Assembly (NCBI GenBank): GCA_036502345.1
Contig: DASXYT010000409.1
Coordinates: 1 to 52,954 of the forward strand
Length of the DNA stretch: 52,954 bases
Reading direction: 5' to 3'
DNA from: DATEPR01 sp036502345
GTDB taxonomy: Bacteria; Actinomycetota; Actinomycetes; Mycobacteriales; Pseudonocardiaceae
Position 1 is the first letter of the stretch. Every line of letters starts with the position of its first letter. Positions 8,639 through 17,117 of this stretch are shown here, in pieces. The position numbers were made by a program, and so were the translations under genes. Below the pieces are notes generated by a model. That model was not told where the DNA came from. It did no database searches and saw only the letters and a list, made by a program, of their open reading frames with translations.

Positions 8639-9721
8639 TCAGTCCTTGGGGGCGACGCCGCTGCTGGCCCGGCGGATCAGCTCGTGCGAAGCGTCTTTCA
8701 CGTTGCCCACCCGCACACCGCGTTCGGCATCCAGCAGCCTGCTCGCCGCGTGCATCCCGTAGGTCAGCACGTCACGGTGCAGTGCGGTCAGCGCGGGATG
8801 CACCAACTCGCACAGCGGCGAGTCCTCCCAGGCCACCATGGACACCTCGCCGGGCACGTCGACACCCAGCCGGCGCGCGGTGCCCAAACCGGACACAGCC
8901 ATCAGATCGTTGTCGTAGACGATCGCGGTCGGCCGAGGATCGGTGCGCAGCAACGCCTCGGTGGCCAGCGCCCCGCTGTCACCTGTGTAGTCGCCCGCCA
9001 CGTCCACCACGGTCACGCCGAGTTCGGCCGCCGCGTCGGCGAACGCCTCGGTGCGGATCTGCGTGTGGCGCAGTTCCGGCACGCCGCTTACCCTGCCGAT
9101 CCGCCGGTGGCCCAGGGCCACCAGGTGTTCCATCACGGTCCTGGTGACCAGTACGTCGTCGTGCCAGACGGCGGGCAGTGAGCCCGCCACCGACGGATGG
9201 CCGATCACCACGGCCGGCATGCCCAGTTCCTCCAGCACAGCGATCCGCCGGTCGTCCACCCGCAGGTCGACGACGAACACGCCGTCCACCCGCCGTTGTG
9301 CCCACCATGAGCGGTACAGCTCGATCTCGGCGGCCTGGTCCTCTGCGATGGTGAACAGCAGGGACACCTTGTTACCGGACAGCTCGGCCTGGATGCCGGA
9401 GATCAGCTGCATGAAGAACGGCTCGACGCCCAGCGTGGCCGCCGGCCGGTCGACGACGAGTCCGAACGCGCCTGCCCGGCCGTCGGACAGGGCTCTGGCG
9501 GCGCTGTTGGGTTGCCAGCCGATGCGTCGCGCGATGTCCAGCACGCGGGTCCTGGTCTGGTCGGACACGCCGGGCTGGCCGTTCAGCGCGAACGAGACGG
9601 CGGCCTTGGTGAGACCGGCCTGCCGGGCGATGTCGGCGATGGTCGGCCGCTTCACGGCCTCGCCAGTTCGTTCTTCCGACCCCGGTCGCTGTTGTCGCGA
9701 CGACTTCTCAACCACCCACAT
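8639..9721 (-). CDS. LacI-family transcriptional repressor
   Basis: Sugar-responsive DNA-binding repressor of 360 residues from ATG 9721. An AGGGG-type ribosome site lies just upstream; the next in-frame candidate, GTG 9655, has its purines too close. The N-terminal helix-turn-helix (PTIADIARQAGLTKAAVSFALNG) and hinge helix (NSAARALSDGRAG) precede a periplasmic-binding-protein-like sugar domain. It lies between two identical operators, one for the importer operon on its left and one for the glycosidase on its right, and transcribes toward the importer. It is probably released by a sugar taken up or produced by those gene products. The right-hand operator is 70 bp upstream of its own start, so autoregulation is possible. 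Confidence 0.93.
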   Translation of the reverse strand: MWVVEKSSRQQRPGSEERTGEAVKRPTIADIARQAGLTKAAVSFALNGQPGVSDQTRTRVLDIARRIGWQPNSAARALSDGRAGAFGLVVDRPAATLGVEPFFMQLISGIQAELSGNKVSLLFTIAEDQAAEIELYRSWWAQRRVDGVFVVDLRVDDRRIAVLEELGMPAVVIGHPSVAGSLPAVWHDDVLVTRTVMEHLVALGHRRIGRVSGVPELRHTQIRTEAFADAAAELGVTVVDVAGDYTGDSGALATEALLRTDPRPTAIVYDNDLMAVSGLGTARRLGVDVPGEVSMVAWEDSPLCELVHPALTALHRDVLTYGMHAASRLLDAERGVRVGNVKDASHELIRRASSGVAPKD

Positions 9722-9790
9722 CACCGCCCCTGACCAGTGTAGGGAGTGAACGATGCGCCGCCCGCCAGCGGGTGCCGGCGGTAACGAGCA

Positions 9791-9819
9791 TTGACACTTA
9801 ACCGGTATAGTGATTGCAT
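9791..9819 (+). promoter_or_regulatory. Promoter with LacI-type operator for the GH5-like glycosidase
   Basis: -35 TTGACA (9791-9796), 17-bp spacer and a weak -10 TTGCAT (9814-9819). The operator ACTTAACCGGTATAGT lies at 9796-9811, and 6 of 8 half-site positions are symmetric about the central CG. The 22-bp block 9791-9812 is identical, in inverted orientation, to 8582-8603, while the flanks differ. That pattern is expected for a conserved binding site rather than a recent duplication. Confidence 0.75.
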
Positions 9820-9851
9820 TTCCAGCACCCTGCCGAGAGGAGACCGGTCGG

Positions 9852-11783
9852 ATGCGCCGTTCCGCAGCCCTACTCACCGTCAACGGCCGGCCGGTCCGCT
9901 GGCTCGGCGCGAACTTCTGGTCGGCCTCCGGCGGCCCGCTGATGTGGCGGACCTACGACCCGGCTCTGGTGGCCGAGGAACTACGCGTGCTGCACGACCA
10001 CGGCATGACCATGACCAGGTCGTTCTTCTACTGGCCGGACTTCATGCCGGAGCCGGACCGGATCGACGAGCGGATGGCGGAGCGGTTCGCGGACTTCCTG
10101 GACCGGCACGTCGAAGCCGGCATGACGACGGTGCCCACGTTCATCGTCGGCCACATGTCGGGGGAGAACTGGGACCCGGCGTGGCGCGGTGGCAGGGACC
10201 TGTACCGGGACGTCTGGCTGGTGGCGCGGCAGGCCTGGTTCGCGGGCGAGATGGTGCGCCGCTACGGCGACCACCCGGCCGTCGCGGGCTGGCTGGTGTC
10301 CAACGAGATGCCGATCTATGGCGACCCCAGCGAGCGGGAGGCCGTCACCGCGTGGGCCCAACTGCTCCGCGACGCCGTCCGCGCGGCAGGCGGCCGGCAG
10401 CCGTTCTCGCTCGGCGACGGCGCGTGGGGCATGGAGATCAGCGGTGTGGACAACGGGTTCTCGGTGCGCGACATCGCGGGTCTCGTCGACTTCCTCGGCC
10501 CGCACGTCTACCGGATGGAGAACGACCAGGTCCGCCAGCACTACGCGGCCGCGTGGGTCTGCGAACTGGCCGGCACGTTCGGCCTACCGGTGGTGCTGGA
10601 GGAGTTCGGCGTGTCCTCGGACTTCGCGTCCGACGAGAACGCGGCGCACTACTACCGGCAGGTGCTGCACAACTCGCTGCTGGCCGGCGCCGTCGGCTGG
10701 ATCGGCTGGAACAACACCGACTACGACGCGCTCGCCGAGCAGGACCCGTACCGGCACCACGCGTTCGAGATGCACTTCGGCCTGACCGACTCCCACGCCC
10801 GGCCCAAGCCCGCGCTGGTGGAGTTCCGCCGGTTCGCCGACGTGCTGGACGCCGTGGACTTCACCCACTGCCAGCGCGTCGACACCGATGCCGTGCTGGT
10901 CGTTCCATCCTATTTGGACACGAAGTACCAGTTCACCGAGTCCGAGGATCGGACGTACGTGCACGAGACGCTGCGCCAGGCCTACGTCTCGGCGCGGCTG
11001 GCCGACCTGCCGGTCGCGCTGAGCAGGGAGAGCGACGGGCTGACCGAGGACGGCAGGCTGTACCTGGTGCCCTCCACCAAGCAGTTGCTCAGCCCGACGT
11101 GGCTCCAACTCGAACGGCTGGCCGAGGCGGGCGCCACGGTGTACGTGTCCTATTCACCCGGTGCGCACCCCGTGCAGCGCGGGCCCTGGTACGCCAATCT
11201 CAACGGCATGTTCGGCGTCCGGCACCGATTGCGCTACGGCCTGGTGGACCCGGTCACCGACGCCGAGGTGACGTTCACCTTCACCCGCCCGTTCGGCAGC
11301 CTGGCCGAGGGCGCCAACCTGACGTTCACCACGGCGGGCACCACGAACAGCCGCGTCTACCTGCCGGTCGACCCGGTGGACGCCGAGGTGGTCGCCGTGG
11401 ACGGGCACGGCAGGCCGGCGGTGCTGTTGCGCAAGGTCGGCAAGGGGTCGGTGGTGTTCTGCACCTACCCGCTGGAGCACATGGCGGCCGTGACGCCCTC
11501 GGTGAACCCGGAGGCCGGCCAGGCCCTGTACGGCGCGCTGGCCGCGTACGCCGGCATCGACCGGCCGGCCACCGTGGACGATCCGAGGGTGGCCGCCGAC
11601 GTCGTCCACCACGAGGACGGCAGGCGGTTCCTGTGGCTGGTCAGCCAGTCCGACGCCGAACTGGCCGTGAAGCCGACCCTGGCGGCCGGCCTGTCGCTGC
11701 ACGCGCTGGACGGTGGCGACGTGGCGGGCGCTGTAGTGCTCGCCCCGTTCGGGGTCGGCGTGTATCAGCTGGTCACCGAGTGA
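9852..11783 (+). CDS. GH5-like glycoside hydrolase (probable beta-mannosidase/mannanase-type)
   Basis: Intracellular glycosidase: I see no signal peptide when it is started at ATG 9852, which has AGAGGAG about 10 nt upstream. The N-terminal TIM barrel shows the acid/base Glu of the GH-A clan in WLVSNEMPIYG and the nucleophile Glu in VVLEEFGVSS. A downstream region resembles the beta-galactosidase trimerisation-type alpha/beta domain (about residues 365-560), followed by a small beta domain, 643 residues in all. Mannan-type specificity is a family-level guess. It would act on the sugar imported by the co-regulated ABC system. The GNAT gene begins 14 nt after its stop. Confidence 0.8.
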   Translation: MRRSAALLTVNGRPVRWLGANFWSASGGPLMWRTYDPALVAEELRVLHDHGMTMTRSFFYWPDFMPEPDRIDERMAERFADFLDRHVEAGMTTVPTFIVGHMSGENWDPAWRGGRDLYRDVWLVARQAWFAGEMVRRYGDHPAVAGWLVSNEMPIYGDPSEREAVTAWAQLLRDAVRAAGGRQPFSLGDGAWGMEISGVDNGFSVRDIAGLVDFLGPHVYRMENDQVRQHYAAAWVCELAGTFGLPVVLEEFGVSSDFASDENAAHYYRQVLHNSLLAGAVGWIGWNNTDYDALAEQDPYRHHAFEMHFGLTDSHARPKPALVEFRRFADVLDAVDFTHCQRVDTDAVLVVPSYLDTKYQFTESEDRTYVHETLRQAYVSARLADLPVALSRESDGLTEDGRLYLVPSTKQLLSPTWLQLERLAEAGATVYVSYSPGAHPVQRGPWYANLNGMFGVRHRLRYGLVDPVTDAEVTFTFTRPFGSLAEGANLTFTTAGTTNSRVYLPVDPVDAEVVAVDGHGRPAVLLRKVGKGSVVFCTYPLEHMAAVTPSVNPEAGQALYGALAAYAGIDRPATVDDPRVAADVVHHEDGRRFLWLVSQSDAELAVKPTLAAGLSLHALDGGDVAGAVVLAPFGVGVYQLVTE

Positions 11784-11797
11784 GCTAGATTCCCCTG

Positions 11798-12295
11798 GTG
11801 GGCTTCGCAGCGGTCGACCTGGTGACCGACCGGCTGGTGCTGACCCCGCTGCGCATCGAGGACGCCGAGACGATGGCCGACGTGCTGGCCGACGAGCGGA
11901 TGCACGAGTTCATCGGTGGCCGGCCGTCCACCAGGGGCGAACTGCGCACCAGATACCGGATGCTGACGGCCGGTTCCGGTGACCCGGACGAGGTCTGGCT
12001 GAACTGGATCGTTCGGCTGCGCGACACCGACGAACCCGTCGGCACAGTGCAGGCAACGGTGACCCTCGGCTCGTCGGCCTACCTCGCGTGGATGGTCGGC
12101 GTGCCGTGGCAGGGCGAGGGCTACGCCACCGAGGCGGCCGTGGCGATGGCTTCGTGGTTGCGCCAGGCGGGCGTGCCGGTGCTGGTGGCCGCGATCCACC
12201 CGAAGCACACCGCGTCGGAGAGCGTGGCAGCGCGGATCGGCCTGCTGGTCACCGACGACGAGGACGACGGCGAGCGGATCTGGCGCAGGCCTTGA
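11798..12295 (+). CDS. GNAT N-acetyltransferase, RimJ/RimL-like
   Basis: 165-residue acetyl-CoA-dependent acetyltransferase. The opening (TDRLVLTPLRIEDAETMADVL) is typical of the RimJ/RimL branch, and WQGEGYATEA supplies the acetyl-CoA pyrophosphate loop (Q/R-x-x-G-x-G/A). GTG 11798 is the first start in frame; no good Shine-Dalgarno is seen, but it lies 14 nt after the glycosidase stop and may be read by reinitiation. Substrate unknown. It converges on a second GNAT gene. Confidence 0.85.
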   Translation: MGFAAVDLVTDRLVLTPLRIEDAETMADVLADERMHEFIGGRPSTRGELRTRYRMLTAGSGDPDEVWLNWIVRLRDTDEPVGTVQATVTLGSSAYLAWMVGVPWQGEGYATEAAVAMASWLRQAGVPVLVAAIHPKHTASESVAARIGLLVTDDEDDGERIWRRP

Positions 12296-12338
12296 CGCGC
12301 CAGCGGCGCGGGACGGCCAGGAGCGAAGCGACAGTTCG

Positions 12339-12857
12339 TCAGGGTGCCGCGTAGCAGTGCATGAGAGCGATCCTGGTGTCCGAGAGCGGGAAGTCCACGG
12401 AGGCCAGCCGACGCCACCCTGCCCGTTCGTACATCGCGATGGCGGACCGGTTGTGGTCCAGCACGCCGAGGATCGGATGCCGGCCCTGTGCCTTCGCGTA
12501 CGCGCAGGCCGCGTCCAGCAGGCGCCTGCCCACCGATTTGCCCTGCGCCGCTTCGGCCACGAACACCCGGCTGACCTCGGCGGCCTCGTCGGCAGGCCGG
12601 CCGGTGTCGGCTGCCCACGGCCCCGAGGTGACCTCACCGGCCATGACCAGGGCGATGTGCCCGAGTACGACGCCGTCCACCTCGGCCACCCACGCACCCA
12701 GCAGGCCATCCGGCGTGAGCCAGCGGGGCGGGTCGGCAGGCCAGTTCACCGGGTAGGCGCTGGCCTGGTGCGACTCGGCCAACACGGGCACCAAGGCGGG
12801 CAGGTCCTCGGGCCTGCGCTCCCGGATGACCACGGCGGGCTGCGACACAACGTCCAT
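12339..12857 (-). CDS. GNAT N-acetyltransferase
   Basis: About 172-residue acetyltransferase. The core reads EVSRVFVAEAAQGKSVGRRLLD, where QGKSVG is the acetyl-CoA loop, then a late beta strand and NRSAIAMYERAGW, the usual C-terminal GNAT signature. ATG 12857 is preferred over GTG 12866; neither has a strong ribosome site. It lies 21 nt downstream of the Nudix gene stop on the same strand, so the two are probably co-transcribed. Substrate unknown. Confidence 0.85.
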   Translation of the reverse strand: MDVVSQPAVVIRERRPEDLPALVPVLAESHQASAYPVNWPADPPRWLTPDGLLGAWVAEVDGVVLGHIALVMAGEVTSGPWAADTGRPADEAAEVSRVFVAEAAQGKSVGRRLLDAACAYAKAQGRHPILGVLDHNRSAIAMYERAGWRRLASVDFPLSDTRIALMHCYAAP

Positions 12858-12878
12858 TCCGGGCACGTTAGCCGGGTG

Positions 12879-13490
12879 TCAGCCGATACCGGCCTGTCGT
12901 GCGGCGTAGATCACGAGGGCATGGGCGCTGCCGGCGTCCGGCACCTCGTTGCGCATGGCGAGTTCGACGGCCTCGCACAGCGGCAGCCGCACGACCTGCA
13001 GGTCGGCTTCGCCCGGTTCGAGCTGCTGCTCGCCCTGGGTCAGTTCGGTGGCCAGGAACAGGTGCACGACATGGTTGGTAAGACTGTCCGCGCAATTGAT
13101 TCGACCAATTGGCTGCCAATTCGCGGCGCGTAGTCCGGTTTCCGCGGCGAGTTCCCTTTTCGCGGCGGCCAGCGGGGATTCGTCTGCTATGTCGATGCCG
13201 CCGCCGGGCAGCCGCCACTGGGTGGCGCCGTGCAGATAGATCCACTGCCGGGTGATGAACACCGTGTCGTCGGCGTCGATTGCCAACACCGTTACCGCGC
13301 CAGGGGAATCGACCCGTGCGTAGACACCGGCCGAGCCGTCCGGCCGGACCACGTCGTCCTGGCGGACCACGAACCACCGGTTCGAGTGCACGAGGCTGCT
13401 GGACACGCGCCGCCACGGCGCCTGCTGCGCCGCTGAATTGCCGCCGGTTCGGTGCGGCACGCTTTTTCTTGACACGACTTGTTTTACCAT
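12879..13490 (-). CDS. Nudix hydrolase, ADP-ribose pyrophosphatase-like
   Basis: Hydrolyses nucleoside diphosphates linked to another moiety. The Nudix box is GGGIDIADESPLAAAKRELAAETGL minus flanks: the Gly, Glu, REL and final Glu-Thr-Gly are in place, but the first Glu of the usual EE pair is Ala. A preceding strand (AVTVLAIDADDTVFITRQWIYLHG) matches the ADP-ribose/NDP-sugar pyrophosphatase group. 203 residues, with a 40-residue N-terminal extension. Divergent from the XRE/TPR regulator gene across 127 bp, so that regulator may control it. Confidence 0.85.
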   Translation of the reverse strand: MVKQVVSRKSVPHRTGGNSAAQQAPWRRVSSSLVHSNRWFVVRQDDVVRPDGSAGVYARVDSPGAVTVLAIDADDTVFITRQWIYLHGATQWRLPGGGIDIADESPLAAAKRELAAETGLRAANWQPIGRINCADSLTNHVVHLFLATELTQGEQQLEPGEADLQVVRLPLCEAVELAMRNEVPDAGSAHALVIYAARQAGIG

Positions 13491-13507
13491 GACATCTGAT
13501 CAGTTGC

Positions 13508-13522
13508 TCATCCTTTGGATGA
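13508..13522. promoter_or_regulatory. Inverted repeat between divergent Nudix and XRE genes
   Basis: TCATCC-TTT-GGATGA, a perfect 6-bp dyad with a 3-bp centre, 17 bp upstream of the Nudix start and about 96 bp upstream of the XRE start. Size and position suit an operator for the XRE regulator. No experimental or comparative support is visible here. Confidence 0.4.
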
Positions 13523-13617
13523 TCGGAACCTGTCACTGATGAATATCACTCATCTACTCCCGGATCGGCCCTCGACCGATGACAATGCAGGTGGTAGGCC
13601 GGGGTAGGGGGAGCGGC

Positions 13618-14916
13618 ATGACGGGAAGATCGGCATTCGGCAGTGAGTTGCGGCGCAGGCGCCAACAAGCGGAGATGTCCCTCGCGCAACTGGCCAGAGA
13701 GATCCACTACAGCAAGGGCTACCTCAGCAAGATCGAATCGGGGGACAAGGCCGCCAACCCGACGCTGGTCCGGCTGTGCGACGCCGCCCTCGGCGCGCAC
13801 GGTGCACTCGTCGCCCTCGCGGCGCGGACACCGGCCGGCGGCGCCGCTGCCGACGACACCGCCGACCTGGACACCGGCCCGTGGCAGCTGCGGTTGTCCC
13901 CGGACGGCACCGGCCAGTTCGCGCACACCGGCAGCGTGGCCGCGGACTCCATGGCGTTCGCGCCCGGATTCGGCGCGGACCGGCTGCCGGCCGATCCGAA
14001 CGTGCTGCTCACGCTGTTCCGGGCCCGCTTCGACCAGACACGGTCCCTGGGCCAGGTACTCAGTCCCGCGCTGGTGCTACCGGGACTGATCAGCGAGACA
14101 CACATGCTGACCGGCATCGCAAGGCACACACCGCCGGGCGACGACGGGGCGGCGCTGTGGCGGCTGGCTGCCCAGTTCGCCGAGTTCGCGGGCTGGATGG
14201 CCCAGGAACTCGGCGACGACAAGGAAGCCATGTGGTGGACCGCCCGCGCGGTCCGGATGGCCGCCATCGGTGGCGACGACTCGCTGCGGCCGTACGCCTT
14301 GTTCCGGCGCTCCGACATCACCCTGTTCGGTGACGACCCACTGCGCACCCTGGATCTGGCCCAACGCGCCCAGGCCGATCCCGCCGCCACGGTGCGGGTA
14401 CGCGGGCTGGCAGCCGAGCGGGAGGCGCACGGCTACGCGCTGCTCGGCGACCCGGACGCGTGCTTCCGCGCGTTGGACAGGTCGGCGACCTTGCTGGACG
14501 AGGCCAAGCAGGCCATCACCGGTGCACCCGTGCTCGGCGCCACCCGCACGCCCGATCCGACCGTGTTGGCCAGGGGCTGGTGCCTGTTCGACCTGGGCCG
14601 CCCCGCGGCCGCGGCCACGCTGTTGGAGACCGGCATCTCCGGGTTCGCGCCCGGGGCCAGCAGGGCGAGGGCGAGATACGGCATGCGGACCGCACTGGCC
14701 CACATGACCGCGGACGAGGTCGACCGGGCGTGCGAGATCGTGACGTGGCTGGCGCCCGACCTGCGGCAGATCGACTCGGCCACCATCCGGCACGACATGC
14801 GCATGCTGAACAGGGAGTTCCGCAGGCGGTCGGCACAGCCCCAGGTCCGCGACCTGCAGCCGCTGTTCGCCGAACTGCTGCGTGGCCCGACACTGTCCGA
14901 CGGTGCTGCCGGCTGA
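13618..14916 (+). CDS. XRE-family regulator with TPR-like C-terminal domain
   Basis: DNA-binding regulator of 432 residues. ATG 13618 follows GGGGGAG at a good distance; an earlier in-frame ATG at 13579 has no such site. Residues ~5-65 form an HTH_XRE domain (LAQLAREIHYSKGYLSKIESGDKAAN less one end residue). After a linker, the remaining ~300 residues are Ala/Arg/Leu-rich helical repeats of the tetratricopeptide kind. Such XRE-TPR proteins in actinomycetes often control adjacent genes or developmental or metabolite switches. Nearest target candidate: the divergent Nudix/GNAT pair. Confidence 0.85.
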   Translation: MTGRSAFGSELRRRRQQAEMSLAQLAREIHYSKGYLSKIESGDKAANPTLVRLCDAALGAHGALVALAARTPAGGAAADDTADLDTGPWQLRLSPDGTGQFAHTGSVAADSMAFAPGFGADRLPADPNVLLTLFRARFDQTRSLGQVLSPALVLPGLISETHMLTGIARHTPPGDDGAALWRLAAQFAEFAGWMAQELGDDKEAMWWTARAVRMAAIGGDDSLRPYALFRRSDITLFGDDPLRTLDLAQRAQADPAATVRVRGLAAEREAHGYALLGDPDACFRALDRSATLLDEAKQAITGAPVLGATRTPDPTVLARGWCLFDLGRPAAAATLLETGISGFAPGASRARARYGMRTALAHMTADEVDRACEIVTWLAPDLRQIDSATIRHDMRMLNREFRRRSAQPQVRDLQPLFAELLRGPTLSDGAAG

Positions 14917-14990
14917 GCCCTCGATCCTGATCAGCAGCTGGAGGCCCGCAGGCGCATCGCGGCAGCGTGATGGTGCGCACGACTTGCGGA

Positions 14991-15019
14991 GCCCGCGCCT
15001 GTCGACCATCGGCGCGGGC
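14991..15019. terminator. Bidirectional terminator-like hairpin
   Basis: Perfect 9-bp stem (GCCCGCGCC / GGCGCGGGC) with an 11-nt loop between two convergent genes, the XRE/TPR regulator and the LuxR-type regulator. There is no U-tract, which is common for terminators in GC-rich actinomycetes. Confidence 0.6.
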
Positions 15020-15048
15020 GTGTCGACCGCTGTGTCGGCCTGTCGCAT

Positions 15049-16020
15049 CTAGATCCAGCCGCGCTTGGCGGCGACCATGCCGGCCGCGAACCTGTTGTCC
15101 ACGCCCAGCATCACGTAGAGCGCCTTGATGTGTCTGCGGACCGTGCTGACGCTGAGCGTGAGCCGCCGGGCGATCGCGGTGTCGTCGTCGGTGGGCATCA
15201 TCCGCAGCACCCGCAACTGGATGTCGTCCGGCGCGGGCTCGTTCTGGTCATCGGGCAGTCGCACGGTGGCCGGGTCGGTCCACAGCAGGTCGAACCACTC
15301 GGCCAGCATCGCCAGGATGGCCTCGGACCGGACCAGCAGTGCCGTGCTGGCGGTCTGCCCGATGCCGACCAGCGCGATCGAGTCGTCGACGTGCAGCATC
15401 TTGATCGGCATCCGCTCCCGCAGTCGCACCTCCTCGCCGGAGCGCGCCGAGTCGCTGATGATCTCCGAACCGGCCTTCGTGTCCAGGTAGGCCGAGTGGT
15501 AGATCATCTGGAACCGGACGCCCGCCCGCACCGATCCGACCGGTGGCGTGCGGACCCGGTGTTTGGTGGGCCGGGTGGTGAACGCGCCGGTCTCGGTGCC
15601 GCGCAACCGTTGTTTCGGCGACGGGTACAACTCGGCGGCCCTGGTGACCACCTCGTCGAAGTTGGTCATCAGGCGGACACCGTCCACCCGCTCGCCGGGC
15701 GACCCCTCGAAAGCCGGCGGCAGCAGTGCGGACAGTCGTTGCCAGCCGGCCATGATCCGTTCCTGCCGGTCCACCAGTTCGTTCTGCCGGTGGCCGAGCA
15801 GTAGCCGCAGTGCCGTGGCCGGTTCGACGGACCTGATCTGGCTGTCGTCCTGGCCGGACCGGAAGGCGATGCCGGTGTCCAACAGTTCGGCGGCGGCGTC
15901 CCCGGTCGCCAGGAATGTGTCCGTGGGCATTGCTCCGGCCGCGCGAATTCGCCAGTACAACGACTCCGCCGACTGGTTCACGAGACCAGCAAGTGTCATT
16001 GATCTGTCAGGTTCGCCCAT
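15049..16020 (-). CDS. TrmB-like/LuxR-type transcriptional regulator
   Basis: 323-residue regulator. The C-terminus is a LuxR/GerE helix-turn-helix (DDTAIARRLTLSVSTVRRHI) in the last 60 residues. The N-terminus resembles the degenerate winged helix of TrmB-like proteins. The middle has a phospholipase-D-like sensor fold signature (YHSAYLDTKAGSEIISDSA less one end). ATG 16020 is preceded by a strong AGGAGGTGAAGG ribosome site about 10 nt away. No phospho-receiver domain is present, so it is not a classical response regulator. Effector and targets unknown; the genes around it are unrelated. Confidence 0.85.
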   Translation of the reverse strand: MGEPDRSMTLAGLVNQSAESLYWRIRAAGAMPTDTFLATGDAAAELLDTGIAFRSGQDDSQIRSVEPATALRLLLGHRQNELVDRQERIMAGWQRLSALLPPAFEGSPGERVDGVRLMTNFDEVVTRAAELYPSPKQRLRGTETGAFTTRPTKHRVRTPPVGSVRAGVRFQMIYHSAYLDTKAGSEIISDSARSGEEVRLRERMPIKMLHVDDSIALVGIGQTASTALLVRSEAILAMLAEWFDLLWTDPATVRLPDDQNEPAPDDIQLRVLRMMPTDDDTAIARRLTLSVSTVRRHIKALYVMLGVDNRFAAGMVAAKRGWI

Positions 16021-16042
16021 CAATCGTCCACCTTCACCTCCT

Positions 16043-16080
16043 GAAGGGGTGCACGGACATTGCTGCCCGCACACCCCTTC
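16043..16080 (-). promoter_or_regulatory. Inverted repeat in the leader of the LuxR-type gene
   Basis: GAAGGGGTG / CACCCCTTC, a perfect 9-bp stem with a 20-nt loop. On the transcript it ends directly against the ribosome-binding site of the LuxR-type gene. It could be an autoregulatory operator or a hairpin that modulates translation. Confidence 0.45.
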
Positions 16081-16278
16081 CGTGTTGCCGAGTATGTCCC
16101 GGGAATGGCCCCCTCCGTTACCCCCGGACCCCGATCAACCCCAACCGTTCCCCATTTACGCCACTCCCTTTCCATCTCTCGGTAAACCAAGGATCAGCCA
16201 TCGCACGCCGGCCGGGTAGGTGTTCACCACCGGCTCTCCCGGTGGGAAACGGGAAACGGCACCGGCCATGATGGGGCG

Positions 16279-17037
16279 ATGGACACCGACGACGCACTGC
16301 TCGCCAGCGACCTCGCCGGGCGGGCCGGTCACCTGCTGTTGCGGATCAGGGCGCAGGACATGGAGCCGCGTGCCCTCGGCCGCGCCGGTGACCAGGGTGC
16401 GAACGAGTTCCTGCTGGCCAGGCTCGCGGAACTGCGCCCTGGCGACGCCGTGCTGTCCGAGGAGTCGGCCGACGACCCCGCCCGGTTGACCGCGGAGCGG
16501 GTCTGGATCATCGACCCGCTGGACGGCACCCGCGAGTTCACGCTGCCCGGCCGCGACGACTGGGCGGTGCACGTCGCGCTGCACTCGGCGGCCCGGGGCA
16601 TCACGGCGGCAGCGGTCGCCATCCCGGCACGCGCCGAGGTGTGGTCCAGCGTTGACACCCCGATCAAGCCGGCACCCCCGAGAAGTCGGCCACAGATCCT
16701 GGTCAGCGCCAGTCGGCCGCCCGACTTCGCGGACCGTGTCGCCGCCACCATCGGCGCCGATCTCGTGCCGATGGGCTCAGCGGGCGCCAAGACCATGGCC
16801 GTGTTGCGCGGCGACGCGGACGCCTACGTCCACGCCGGTGGCCAGTGGGAGTGGGATTCGGCGGCCCCGGTGGGTGTCGCGCAGGCCGCCGGCCTGGTCG
16901 CGTGCCGGATCGACGGCTCGCCGCTGCGCTACAACCAGCCCCATCCCTACCTGCCCGACCTGGTGATCTGCCGGCCCGACCTGGCCGAGTCGCTACTCGC
17001 CGCGATCGCGAGGGATGCCACCGAAAGCCACGCATAA
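16279..17037 (+). CDS. cysQ: Inositol monophosphatase-family phosphatase, CysQ-like
   Basis: Mg-dependent, Li-sensitive-type phosphatase acting on 3'-phosphoadenosine 5'-phosphate(-sulfate), fructose-1,6-bisphosphate or inositol phosphates. The metal sites are visible as EE in LSEESADD, DPLDGT and WEWDSAAP. 252 residues, close to mycobacterial CysQ. Start ATG 16279 with GGGG just upstream. The next gene is a sugar-phosphate kinase 80 bp away with its own regulatory region, so the two need not be co-expressed. Symbol by resemblance only. Confidence 0.8.
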   Translation: MDTDDALLASDLAGRAGHLLLRIRAQDMEPRALGRAGDQGANEFLLARLAELRPGDAVLSEESADDPARLTAERVWIIDPLDGTREFTLPGRDDWAVHVALHSAARGITAAAVAIPARAEVWSSVDTPIKPAPPRSRPQILVSASRPPDFADRVAATIGADLVPMGSAGAKTMAVLRGDADAYVHAGGQWEWDSAAPVGVAQAAGLVACRIDGSPLRYNQPHPYLPDLVICRPDLAESLLAAIARDATESHA

Positions 17038-17058
17038 CCACAGCGATACCCTCACGAA

Positions 17059-17085
17059 ACGTTGTAAACCAAAGCAATCCAACGT
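17059..17085 (+). promoter_or_regulatory. Inverted repeat upstream of the PTS/polyol operon
   Basis: ACGTTG (17059-17064) and CAACGT (17080-17085) flank 15 bp of AT-rich DNA, 32 bp upstream of the kinase start. The stretch is locally low in GC, as expected for a promoter. It is a plausible operator for an unlinked sugar regulator; no regulator gene lies in this operon. Confidence 0.45.
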
Positions 17086-17117
17086 ACAGTCACACGGTAA
17101 CCAGGGGAGGTGGCCGG

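Noticed and set aside
9791..9851. In-frame upstream starts (9791, 9810) for the GH5-like gene
   Set aside because: They lie inside the promoter/operator, while ATG 9852 has a proper ribosome site and gives the normal domain start.
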